A DNA stretch of 14,739 bases, from contig JALNZZ010000043.1 of assembly GCA_023229065.1 (NCBI GenBank), forward strand, positions 1 through 14,739. Reading direction: 5' to 3'. The notes under the pieces were generated by a model. The model ran no database searches. It worked only from the letters and a program-made list of their open reading frames with translations, and had not been told where the DNA came from. The translations under genes and the position numbers were made by a program. The first letter of the stretch is position 1, and each line of letters begins with the position of its first letter. Below are positions 6,174 through 13,256 of this stretch, piece after piece. This DNA comes from Porticoccaceae bacterium. GTDB lineage: Bacteria > Pseudomonadota > Gammaproteobacteria > Pseudomonadales > Porticoccaceae.

Positions 6174-7373
6174 ATGGGTTTTCTGGCCAACAAACGCATA
6201 CTCCTGGGAGTGACGGGCGGCATCGCCGCTTACAAGAGCGCCGACCTGGTGCGCCGCCTGCAGGATGCTGGCGCTGAAGTACGAGTAGCCATGACCCCGG
6301 CTGCCCGCGAATTCATTGCGCCACTCACATTTCAGGCGCTCTCCGGCAACCCGGTTCACTGCGACTTGCTGGACCCTGCCGCCGAAGCCGCCATGGGGCA
6401 TATCGAACTGGCTCGCTGGGCCGATGCAGTGATCGTCGCCCCCGCCACAGCGGACTTTCTTGCCAAGCTGGCGAGCGGTGCTGCCGACAACCTGCTGCTT
6501 GCCACCTGTCTGGCCACTGCCGCACCTATCGCTTTGGCACCCGCCATGAACCAGGGCATGTGGAGCAAAGCCAGCACTGCTGCCAACGTCGAGCTGCTGC
6601 GCAGTCGTGGCTTCACCCTGCTCGGCCCCGATGCCGGCAGCCAGGCCTGTGGCGACATTGGTCCCGGCCGCATGCTTGAGCCTCTCGCCATCATCGCAGG
6701 CCTCGACACTCTGTTCAGCTCCGATCTGCTGGCCGGCAAAAAAGTCGTCATCACCGCTGGGCCGACCCGCGAGGCTATCGATCCTGTGCGCTATATCTCC
6801 AATCACAGCTCGGGCAAGATGGGCTATGCCCTCGCTGCTGCTGCCGCCGCTGCCGGCGCCGACACTTGGCTGATCAGTGGTCCTACAGCCCTGGCAACAC
6901 CTGAACGGGTCAAGCGTATCGCCGTCACCTCCGCCACGGAAATGCTGGAGGCGACCCTTTCAGCAATGGCTGGTTGCCACTTGTTCATAGGCTCTGCCGC
7001 CGTGGCCGATTATCGGCCGCTGTCCGTGGCCGAACACAAGATAAAGAAAAAGGATCAGAGTGGCACTACTCTTACTTTGGTGCTGGAAAAGAATCCCGAC
7101 ATCATCGCCACTGTCGCCGCGCTTCCTAACCGCCCTCTCACAGTAGGGTTTGCCGCCGAAACTTGTGATCTCGAGGTTCATGCCCGCCAGAAGCTGGACA
7201 GCAAGAATCTGGACGCAGTAATCGCCAACGACGTTTCCCGTACCGACATCGGCTTCAATAGCGATGACAACCAGGTTCTACTGGTTACTGCGGGAGGTGC
7301 CGACTGGCTGCCACTGATGAACAAGTCCAAGCTGGCTCAAGAGCTGATCGCTCGTCTGGCAGCCCGGCTCTGA
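6174..7373 (+). CDS. coaBC: Bifunctional phosphopantothenoylcysteine decarboxylase / phosphopantothenate-cysteine ligase
   Basis: CoaBC (Dfp) joins cysteine to 4'-phosphopantothenate using CTP (CoaB) and decarboxylates the product with FMN (CoaC) to give 4'-phosphopantetheine. The 399-residue protein has both halves. CoaC, roughly 1-185, has His76 (GHIELARWAD), PAMN at 123-126 and the active-site Cys159 in SQACGDIG. CoaB, roughly 186-399, has GPTREAIDPVRYISN ending at Asn210, HSSGKMG after it, and Lys289 in AEHKIKKK. Asn210 and Lys289 agree in number with the E. coli catalytic residues. It diverges from radC and appears to lead a coaBC-algC-argB operon. The dut gene that usually follows is absent (see findings). 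Confidence 0.98.
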   Translation: MGFLANKRILLGVTGGIAAYKSADLVRRLQDAGAEVRVAMTPAAREFIAPLTFQALSGNPVHCDLLDPAAEAAMGHIELARWADAVIVAPATADFLAKLASGAADNLLLATCLATAAPIALAPAMNQGMWSKASTAANVELLRSRGFTLLGPDAGSQACGDIGPGRMLEPLAIIAGLDTLFSSDLLAGKKVVITAGPTREAIDPVRYISNHSSGKMGYALAAAAAAAGADTWLISGPTALATPERVKRIAVTSATEMLEATLSAMAGCHLFIGSAAVADYRPLSVAEHKIKKKDQSGTTLTLVLEKNPDIIATVAALPNRPLTVGFAAETCDLEVHARQKLDSKNLDAVIANDVSRTDIGFNSDDNQVLLVTAGGADWLPLMNKSKLAQELIARLAARL

Positions 7374-7433
7374 GGCCGGTCTCCACCTGCCAGCCCAGCC
7401 ACTCAACAGAACGACCTCTTGACTGAGTACCTC

Positions 7434-8891
7434 ATGCGCCAAGCCACCAGCGACGTCAACACCCAACTACTCACCGGGGCAGACTCCCTCCCTCAGCCCC
7501 CGGTGGCACCGGCCTGCCGCTATCCTCGCCATGTGTTCCGCGACTACGATATTCGCGGCTGCGCGGATACCGAGATCACCGCTGATTTTACCGAAGCACT
7601 AGGCCGCGTTCTGGGCACAGTCGCGCTGGAGCGGGGCGAGAGTACCCTGGCCGTGGGCATGGATGGTCGCTGCTCAGGGCCAGAGCTACGCGACGCCCTG
7701 TGCCGGGGTATTCTCTCAACCGGCTGCAATGTCGTGCGCATCGGCATGGTACCCACTCCCGTTCTCAACTTTGCCCTCAACGGCAGCCTTCAGACCCATT
7801 CCGGAGTCATGGTCACCGCCAGTCATAACCCCGCTAGCGATAACGGTTTCAAGATCATCTTCGACAATCATGTGCTCAGCAGCGAGGAAATCAGTGATCT
7901 ACACCGCCGCATGGAGGAAGAGGTCTGGTTGAGTGGTGCGGGCGACAGCACAGAAGCTACTGTCAATGACAAGTACCTCGAAGCCGTAACGCAAGACATC
8001 CACCTCTCCACAGATCTCAAGGTAATAATCGATTGCGGTAACGGCGTCACCAGCTTGCTGGCACCGGCACTGTTCCGTCGCCTCGGCTGTACAATCGTGG
8101 AGCTGTACTGCGAGGTGGATGGCAACTTCCCCAACCACCCTCCCGATCCCACGGTAGCCGCCAACCTGGAACCCCTGATCACTCAAGTGTTGGCGGAAAA
8201 CGCCGACCTGGGGCTGGCTTTCGACGGCGATGGCGACCGCATGGTAGCGGTTACAGCCACTGGCCGTATTGTCTGGCCGGATGAGCTACTGATGATTTTT
8301 GTCGAGGACATCCTGGCACGCCAGCCGGGCGCAGATATCGTCTATGACGTGAAATGTACCCGCCGTCTTCACGCCCTGATTCGCAGTCACGGTGGTCGCC
8401 CCTTGATGTGGAAAACAGGCCACGCCCACATGCGTAACAAGGTGGCAGAAAGTGGTGCCCCTGTAGGCGGCGAATTCAGTGGCCACCTGTTTTTCAACGA
8501 CCGCTGGCCCGGCTTCGACGACGGCCTCTACGCGGCTGCGCGGCTGTTAGAGGTTATCAGCTGCCGCGCCCAGGGGCTCGACAACATCATTGCCACCTTC
8601 CCGACAACAGTTGCCACTGATGAGATCCGCGTGGCCGTGGATGAAAAGAAAAAATTTACCCTTATCGAGACCCTGCGCCTGGCGGGCAACTTCACCGGCG
8701 GCACCCTGATCAACATTGATGGCATTCGGGTAGAATACCCAAATGGCTGGGGTCTGATCCGCGCGTCCAATACTGCGCCAGCGCTCACCCTGCGCTTTGA
8801 GGCAGATGATCCAGAGGCCCTCGCTCGTATCAAAGCCTGCTTTCGCGACCAGCTGAGCAAGCTGGATGGCAGTCTCTCCCTCAAGTTTTAA
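7434..8891 (+). CDS. algC: Phosphomannomutase/phosphoglucomutase (AlgC-type)
   Basis: AlgC interconverts mannose- or glucose-6-phosphate and the 1-phosphates, feeding LPS, exopolysaccharide and nucleotide-sugar synthesis. From the ATG at 7434 it has 485 residues; a TTG five codons upstream is possible. It has ~25 more N-terminal residues than P. aeruginosa AlgC (463) before the conserved FRDYDIRG, and no large membrane-anchored extension. The four phosphohexomutase signatures are intact: phosphoserine loop TASHNPASDNG with Ser130, metal loop DGDGDR at 264-269, sugar-specificity loop GEFSGH at 346-351, and phosphate-binding RASNTAP at 443-449. It lies 60 bp after coaBC and 87 bp before argB in one direction, with no terminator between, so an operon is likely. 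Confidence 0.96.
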   Translation: MRQATSDVNTQLLTGADSLPQPPVAPACRYPRHVFRDYDIRGCADTEITADFTEALGRVLGTVALERGESTLAVGMDGRCSGPELRDALCRGILSTGCNVVRIGMVPTPVLNFALNGSLQTHSGVMVTASHNPASDNGFKIIFDNHVLSSEEISDLHRRMEEEVWLSGAGDSTEATVNDKYLEAVTQDIHLSTDLKVIIDCGNGVTSLLAPALFRRLGCTIVELYCEVDGNFPNHPPDPTVAANLEPLITQVLAENADLGLAFDGDGDRMVAVTATGRIVWPDELLMIFVEDILARQPGADIVYDVKCTRRLHALIRSHGGRPLMWKTGHAHMRNKVAESGAPVGGEFSGHLFFNDRWPGFDDGLYAAARLLEVISCRAQGLDNIIATFPTTVATDEIRVAVDEKKKFTLIETLRLAGNFTGGTLINIDGIRVEYPNGWGLIRASNTAPALTLRFEADDPEALARIKACFRDQLSKLDGSLSLKF

Positions 8892-8978
8892 GGCCATCTG
8901 TCTCTAGGACCACAAAGACCTAACCGCACCGATAAGCCAGCTACAGAACAATCGATCTCTGCCAAGGAAATACCCATC

Positions 8979-9887
8979 ATGTCTCTGTCCCGCAACGACG
9001 CCCTCCACACCGCCAGCATCCTTACCGAAGCCCTGCCCTACATCCAGCGTTTCACCGGCAAGACCATTGTGATCAAGTTTGGCGGCAATGCCATGGAAGG
9101 CGCCGAGCTCAAAAAGAACTTTGCTCGCGATATCGTGCTGATGAAACTGGTGGGCATGAATCCGGTGGTCGTCCACGGAGGCGGACCTCAGATCGGCGAG
9201 CTTCTCAAGGCATTGGATATTCAGTCGCAGTTCATCGACGGCATGCGAGTTACTGATCAGCGCACCATGGATGTGGTGGAAATGGTGCTGGGGGCCTCCG
9301 TCAATAAGGAAATCGTCAGCATGATCAACCACGCTGGCGGCAAGGCCATCGGAATCACTGGCAAAGATGGCCAGCTGATCATGGCCAGAAAGCTCAATAT
9401 CACCCGCAACAACCCCGCTCTCGACACACCGGAGATCATCGACATCGGTCAGGTAGGGGAAGTCGAGCACGTCAATGTGGGAGTGATCGATATGCTGGTG
9501 AACAGCGACTTCATCCCCGTGATTGCCCCGATTGGGGTCGATGCCCAGGGCAACTCTTACAACATCAACGCCGATCTGGTAGCCGGAAAAATTGCCGAAT
9601 TCCTGAAAGCCGAAAAGCTTATGCTGCTGACCAACGTGGAAGGCCTGAAAGACAAGGAGGGCAATGTCCTCACCGGCCTTTCGACCCCTGAGGTAGATGC
9701 CCTGATTGCCGACGGCACCATTTACGGCGGCATGTTGCCCAAGATCGCCTGCGCTCTCGATGCGGTGAAGGGCGGCGTCCACAGCGCCCACATCATCGAC
9801 GGACGAGTCAATCATGCCGTGCTGCTGGAGATATTTACCGACGAAGGAGTGGGCACTCTGATTACCAATAACCCAGAGAACCCATAA
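8979..9887 (+). CDS. argB: Acetylglutamate kinase
   Basis: ArgB phosphorylates N-acetylglutamate in the second step of arginine synthesis. The 302-residue product has an N-terminal helix (about 5-25) before the kinase core, as in the hexameric, arginine-inhibited type, and it is longer than the 258-residue E. coli form. Core motifs are Lys33 in IKFGGNAM, the glycine-rich HGGGP at 66-70, Arg90, NINAD at 195-199 and Lys255. The C-terminal segment EIFTDEGVGTLI is the region that binds the arginine effector in that type. An AAGGAAA-like ribosome-binding site precedes the ATG. No ArgR box is apparent upstream, so control may be mainly allosteric. It ends the coaBC-algC-argB unit. Confidence 0.98.
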   Translation: MSLSRNDALHTASILTEALPYIQRFTGKTIVIKFGGNAMEGAELKKNFARDIVLMKLVGMNPVVVHGGGPQIGELLKALDIQSQFIDGMRVTDQRTMDVVEMVLGASVNKEIVSMINHAGGKAIGITGKDGQLIMARKLNITRNNPALDTPEIIDIGQVGEVEHVNVGVIDMLVNSDFIPVIAPIGVDAQGNSYNINADLVAGKIAEFLKAEKLMLLTNVEGLKDKEGNVLTGLSTPEVDALIADGTIYGGMLPKIACALDAVKGGVHSAHIIDGRVNHAVLLEIFTDEGVGTLITNNPENP

Positions 9888-9903
9888 ACTGCCTGAAAAA
9901 CGC

Positions 9904-9936
9904 AAATCCTCCCCGCCGCTCGGCGGGGAGGATTTT
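9904..9936. terminator. Bidirectional terminator between argB and pyrE
   Basis: A perfect 14-bp stem (9904-9917 with 9922-9935) closes a four-base gctc loop. The GC core is tcctccccgcc and the arms end in aaa / ttt, so the right side gives a short U tract on the plus strand. It is placed 16 bp after argB and 23 bp beyond the pyrE stop, and can serve both convergent genes. Confidence 0.93.
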
Positions 9937-9959
9937 CCTGACGGCTCTCAGCCGGTTAC

Positions 9960-10601
9960 TCAGACCCCGTAATGCTGGCGGTAGTTGCGAATCGCAGCGA
10001 CGGTGTCGGCGCGATCGCCCTGCTGATCGAGATAGCCGATGACATGGTCAATAGTGATGATACTGACAACGGGAATACCATAATCCCTTTCGACCTCCTG
10101 AATAGCGGACAGATCTCCCTTCCCCCGCTCGCGGCGATCCAGACCGATGACCACTCCCGCAGGCTGCGCTTCGGCCTGCTCAATGATCGCCATCACTTCG
10201 CGGATAGCGGTACCTGCAGTAATCACGTCGTCGATAATCAGCACCCGGCCAGCGAGAGGCGCTCCCACTAAACTGCCTCCCTCACCGTGATCTTTAGCTT
10301 CCTTGCGATTAAAGCAATAAGGCACATCGCGACCGTAGTGGTCCGCCAGGGCTATTGCCGTGGCAGCCGCCAGCGGGATGCCTTTGTAGGCTGGTCCGAA
10401 CAGCATATCGAACTCCACTCCAGAGGCAGTGATGGCCGCTGCATAACAACGCCCCAATACAGCCAGCGCCCCACCGTGACAGAGAAGGCCCGCGTTGAAG
10501 AAATAGGGGCTTTGGCGACCCGACTTAAGAGTAAACGAACCAAAACGAAGGGCGTTTTCAGCTACTGCCAAATCCACAAACTGCTGCTGGTAGGGGTCCA
10601 T
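9960..10601 (-). CDS. pyrE: Orotate phosphoribosyltransferase
   Basis: PyrE joins orotate to PRPP to form OMP in pyrimidine synthesis. From the ATG at 10601 it has 213 residues, the E. coli length. The open frame runs 80 codons further upstream, but that part overlaps crc and is not family-like. Conserved parts are FTLKSGRQSPYF with Lys26 at 23-34, the mobile catalytic loop RKEAKDHGEGG at 99-109 and the PRPP-binding motif VLIIDDVITAGTA at 120-132. A GGA ribosome-binding site precedes the start. It is convergent with argB and divergent from crc. Unlike in E. coli it is not behind rph, and no hairpin with U tract is seen in its short leader, so UTP-sensitive attenuation of that kind is unlikely. 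Confidence 0.97.
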   Translation of the reverse strand: MDPYQQQFVDLAVAENALRFGSFTLKSGRQSPYFFNAGLLCHGGALAVLGRCYAAAITASGVEFDMLFGPAYKGIPLAAATAIALADHYGRDVPYCFNRKEAKDHGEGGSLVGAPLAGRVLIIDDVITAGTAIREVMAIIEQAEAQPAGVVIGLDRRERGKGDLSAIQEVERDYGIPVVSIITIDHVIGYLDQQGDRADTVAAIRNYRQHYGV

Positions 10602-10660
10602 TGCTTTTTCCAATAGGGGTGATCGGGAACGATTGCTTTTTTTATCAGCTGAGACTCGGT

Positions 10661-10666
10661 TATGAT
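10661..10666 (+). promoter_or_regulatory. Candidate -10 element of crc
   Basis: The hexamer tatgat matches the -10 consensus at 5 of 6 positions and lies 26 bp before the crc ATG. A T7 run is at 10637-10643, about where a -35 would be, but it is a poor -35 match. An AGGGG ribosome-binding site follows at about 10683-10687. Confidence 0.35.
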
Positions 10667-10692
10667 ACACGTTGCGTAAATTAGGGGCGACC

Positions 10693-11469
10693 ATGAGAAT
10701 CATCAGTCTTTCAGTCGACGGGATCTTCCAAGCATCCCATCGCGGCCTGTACGACTGGCTGGCCAGCCAGGACGCCGACATTATTTGTCTACAGGATCTT
10801 AGAGCACAAGAACCAGAAGTCGCAGACCGCGACGAGTTCACCCTGGACGGCTATTATTCCTATTTCTTTGATTCACCCAAGCCACACACCAATGGTGTGG
10901 CCATCTACACCCGCCAGGCACCGAAAGCGATCGTGTTCGGTTTTGGCCTGCCCTGCGGCCTTGATATGGACGGACGCTACCTGCAGGCAGATTTCGACTC
11001 CATCAGTGTCGGCTCCCTGCTGGCGCCGCCAGCAGTTGCAGGTGAGCCAGAGCAGGCACAAAAGGACAAGTTCTTTCAGGAGCTGCAGGCTCACCTGGAA
11101 AAAATTACTCGCAAAAAACGCCGCTATATTATCTGTGGCAACTGGCAGCTGGCCCACAGCAACGACGATGTGCAAAATCCTGAGGCCCATCTCGGCGAGT
11201 CCGGCTTTCTGCCCCACGAGCGCCAGTGGCTCGACCAGCTGTACCGAGAGGTCGGCTATGCCGATGCCTTCCGCCGCGGCAACACCGATAAGGACGAGTT
11301 CAGTTGGTGGCCATCCGGTGTGTTAGAGCGCGGCGACGGTTGGCGCACTGACCTGCATGTCGTCTCCAAAGACCTTGCCCGGATGGTGGAGTACGCCGTG
11401 ATGTACAAAGCCAACACCTTCTCCAGCCATACGCCAGTGATTGTCGACTACGACATCGAGTACTTGTAA
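10693..11469 (+). CDS. crc: Catabolite repression control protein Crc
   Basis: Crc is an exonuclease III-fold protein that in Pseudomonas has no nuclease activity and acts with Hfq to repress translation of mRNAs for less-preferred carbon sources. The 258-residue product (P. aeruginosa Crc 259) starts MRIISLSVDGI at the ATG 10693, with AGGGG before it; an in-frame TTG at 10672 is less likely. The expected catalytic positions of exonuclease III are altered: VNG is VDG (Asp9), LQE is LQD (Asp35), GDxN is GNWQ (150-152) and SDH is SSH (244-246). Asp220 remains. The DEFSWWP segment (201-207) and FSSHTPVIVDYD near the C-terminus are Crc-like. Its place beside pyrE and ahead of rph is as in Pseudomonas. 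A divergent XthA paralogue is the alternative but less likely. Confidence 0.85.
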   Translation: MRIISLSVDGIFQASHRGLYDWLASQDADIICLQDLRAQEPEVADRDEFTLDGYYSYFFDSPKPHTNGVAIYTRQAPKAIVFGFGLPCGLDMDGRYLQADFDSISVGSLLAPPAVAGEPEQAQKDKFFQELQAHLEKITRKKRRYIICGNWQLAHSNDDVQNPEAHLGESGFLPHERQWLDQLYREVGYADAFRRGNTDKDEFSWWPSGVLERGDGWRTDLHVVSKDLARMVEYAVMYKANTFSSHTPVIVDYDIEYL

Positions 11470-11475
11470 CAAGTA
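11461..11475. repeat. 15-bp palindrome over the crc stop codon
   Basis: The sequence tacttgt-a-acaagta is a perfect palindrome with 7-bp arms about one base. Its centre falls in the crc TAA stop codon (11467-11469). It lies 3 bp from the larger hairpin at 11479. It could be part of a termination structure or a protein-binding dyad; no function is shown. Confidence 0.6.
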
Positions 11476-11478
11476 TTC

Positions 11479-11517
11479 AGTTGCCGGTTTTCAGCCTCGC
11501 GCTGAAAACCGGCAACT
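11479..11517. terminator. Long hairpin between crc and rph, no U tract
   Basis: Perfect 17-bp arms (11479-11495 and 11501-11517, core ttgccggttttcagc) enclose a five-base ctcgc loop. It lies between the convergent crc and rph stops, the place for a bidirectional terminator, but no T run follows on either strand. It may terminate weakly, block 3' exonucleases and protect both mRNAs, or be a dispersed repeat. Confidence 0.6.
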
Positions 11518-11531
11518 AAAACCTTCCACAG

Positions 11532-12254
11532 TCACTCCCGCGCCAGTGCGATTTCCTGCTCCTTCACCAAATCGGCGATCCCGCGCTTGGCCAGCGCCAT
11601 CATGGCTCCCAGCTCCTCTTCGCTGAAAGGGGCTCCCTCTGCCGTGCCCTGCACCTCGATAAAGCCGCCCTGGCTGTTCATCACCACATTCATATCCGTT
11701 GCAGCGTTGGAGTCCTCAATATAATCGAGATCCAGCACCGGCACCCCTTGATAAATACCCACCGACACCGACGCCACCAGCGTGCGCAGCGGCTGCTCCT
11801 TGAACGGCTTTTTCGTCCCCATCACCGCGAGGGCATCCGCCAGCGCTACGCAAGCACCCGTGATCGACGCCGTGCGGGTGCCACCATCGGCCTGGATAAC
11901 ATCACAGTCCACCGTAATGGTGTTCTCTCCCAGCAAGGTAAGATCCACTGCGGAGCGCAAAGAGCGACCAATCAGGCGTTGAATCTCCAAGGTACGGCCA
12001 CCCTGCTTGCCGCGACTGGCCTCGCGGTCCATGCGCGACCCCGTAGAGCGCGGCAACATACCGTACTCGGCGGTCACCCAGCCCTGGCCACTGCCGCGCA
12101 GAAAACGTGGTACTGAAGCATCGACACTGGCGGTGCAAATCACCTTGGTGTCGCCGAACTCAACCAGCACCGAACCCTCGGCGTGCTTGGTGTAATGACG
12201 TGTAATACGGACGGGGCGAAGCTGCTCGGGCTGGCGGCCGCTGGGACGGGTCAT
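11532..12254 (-). CDS. rph: Ribonuclease PH
   Basis: RNase PH is a phosphorolytic 3'-5' exoribonuclease that trims tRNA 3' ends and forms a hexameric ring. From the ATG at 12254 it has 240 residues (family ~238). An open extension of eight codons upstream is rejected because AGGAA sits eight bases before this ATG and the product then opens MTRPSGRQPEQLRPVRITRHY as usual. Phosphate-site Arg87 lies in GGRTLEIQRLIGRSLR, and Arg127 in DGGTRTASITGA. The metal-site acidic cluster DLDYIEDSNAATDMN is at 175-189. All are intact, unlike the truncated rph of E. coli K-12. It is divergent from yicC, as in many gammaproteobacteria, and convergent with crc. Confidence 0.98.
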   Translation of the reverse strand: MTRPSGRQPEQLRPVRITRHYTKHAEGSVLVEFGDTKVICTASVDASVPRFLRGSGQGWVTAEYGMLPRSTGSRMDREASRGKQGGRTLEIQRLIGRSLRSAVDLTLLGENTITVDCDVIQADGGTRTASITGACVALADALAVMGTKKPFKEQPLRTLVASVSVGIYQGVPVLDLDYIEDSNAATDMNVVMNSQGGFIEVQGTAEGAPFSEEELGAMMALAKRGIADLVKEQEIALARE

Positions 12255-12286
12255 AGCTAATTCCTGGCAATGGCTCAAAAGAAGGC

Positions 12287-12310
12287 ATTATACCCTCCCC
12301 CCGAGAGGGT
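12287..12310 (-). promoter_or_regulatory. rph -10 box with an adjoining inverted repeat
   Basis: A perfect -10 TATAAT (minus strand, 12287-12292) lies 32 bp before the rph ATG. No -35 match is found 16-18 bp upstream. Directly abutting it are arms accctc (12292-12297) and gagggt (12305-12310) with a 7-base spacer, filling the -10 to -35 interval. This could be an operator for an activator or repressor, or chance in a C-rich stretch. Confidence 0.45.
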
Positions 12311-12320
12311 CGCGGCCCCG

Positions 12321-12329
12321 TGTTAGAAT
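12321..12329 (+). promoter_or_regulatory. Candidate extended -10 promoter of yicC
   Basis: The sequence tgttagaat is an extended -10 (TGn followed by a 5-of-6 match), which can act without a good -35. It lies 31 bp before the yicC ATG and would start transcription near 12336. It is back to back with the rph promoter. Confidence 0.45.
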
Positions 12330-12360
12330 CGAGCACTCCAATGCCCCACTGGACACGACC

Positions 12361-13224
12361 ATGCCACGCAGTATGACCGCCTTTGCCCGCGTCTCCCATC
12401 AAGCTGACTGGGGTAATCTCATCTGGGAGATCCGCTCCGTCAATCACCGCTATCTGGAAACCACCTTTCGTATTCCGGAAACCCTGCGCGATCTGGAAAT
12501 GCCCTTGCGGGAGCTCGCCCGCCGTCGCCTCGACCGCGGCAAAGTGGATTGCACCCTGCAACTGGTCCTCAACCGCGACCGGGATGGCGTCGCCATCAAT
12601 GAACAGTTAGCCCGGCAATATATCGACGCCGCCACCCATATCGCCGCCCTGATCCCCAATGCCTCGCCGGTGTCCCCCATGGACATTCTCGGCCACCCAG
12701 GTGTGCTCGAAGAGCGCCAGGTGGACAGCGAAGCCCTCAAGAGTTGTGCCCGGGAGCTATTTACCGCAGCCCTCGACCAGCTGACGGAAATACGCGCTAT
12801 CGAAGGTGCCAAGCTCGCCGACTTCATCCGCCAGCGGCTTGTCGCTCTAAAAAGCGAAACAGACCGGGTCCGCACCCTGCTACCAGACATTCTCGATCAC
12901 CAGCGCCGCCGTATCGGCGAGCGGGTCGCAGAACTGCAACTGAGTCTCGACCCTGAACGGCTGGAACAGGAAGTCGTCCTGATCGCCCAAAAAGCGGATG
13001 TCGATGAAGAACTCGACCGTCTTGAAGCCCACTTGGCCGAGATTGAGCGCGTATTGGCGAGCAGCGAACCTATCGGTCGCCGGCTCGACTTTTTGATGCA
13101 GGAACTCAACCGTGAGGCCAACACCCTGTCATCCAAGTCCATCGCCATCGATACCACTCAATCCGCCGTGGAGTTAAAGGTGCTGATTGAGCAGATGCGG
13201 GAGCAGGTGCAGAATATTGAGTGA
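12361..13224 (+). CDS. yicC: YicC/YloC-family endoribonuclease
   Basis: YicC proteins are a conserved bacterial family now regarded as endoribonucleases; older annotations call them stress-induced proteins. The 287-residue product matches the E. coli length. It opens MPRSMTAFAR, with RSVNHRYLE at 25-33 and RGKVDCTLQL at 59-68. The C-terminal conserved part has KADVDEELDRLEAHL at 211-225, GRRLDFLMQELNREANTLSS at 239-258 and ends in a helix. A coiled-coil-like stretch lies around 150-235. It is divergent from rph. In Pseudomonas gmk follows yicC, but here a convergent holA begins 32 bp away. No good terminator is seen in that gap. Confidence 0.96.
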   Translation: MPRSMTAFARVSHQADWGNLIWEIRSVNHRYLETTFRIPETLRDLEMPLRELARRRLDRGKVDCTLQLVLNRDRDGVAINEQLARQYIDAATHIAALIPNASPVSPMDILGHPGVLEERQVDSEALKSCARELFTAALDQLTEIRAIEGAKLADFIRQRLVALKSETDRVRTLLPDILDHQRRRIGERVAELQLSLDPERLEQEVVLIAQKADVDEELDRLEAHLAEIERVLASSEPIGRRLDFLMQELNREANTLSSKSIAIDTTQSAVELKVLIEQMREQVQNIE

Positions 13225-13256
13225 AATCGGTCGATGCGAATCACCTCGCACCGCCA

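Noticed and set aside
6062..6806. Minus-strand open frames within coaBC and extending radC upstream
   Set aside because: coaBC is intact on the plus strand. The radC start at 6061 has a ribosome-binding site and the family N-terminus.
7419..7433. TTG start for algC
   Set aside because: The ATG at 7434 is a better codon; neither has a good ribosome-binding site, so the TTG remains a minor alternative.
8892..8978. Possible ArgR box before argB
   Set aside because: No pair of sites resembling the ARG-box consensus is present; the region looks like a plain intercistronic gap.
8904..9905. A 333-codon open frame on the strand opposite argB
   Set aside because: It lies entirely over argB, whose protein is clearly conserved. 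The opposite-frame product is rich in His, Asp and Gly and resembles no family; such frames are common opposite GC-rich genes.
10602..10692. UTP-sensitive attenuator before pyrE
   Set aside because: On the minus strand the leader has an A run rather than a hairpin followed by a U run, and rph is not upstream as in E. coli.
10602..10841. An 80-codon upstream extension of pyrE
   Set aside because: It overlaps the crc coding start in the opposite direction, and the translated part is Ser/Arg-rich and not PyrE-like. The start at 10601 gives the exact family length.
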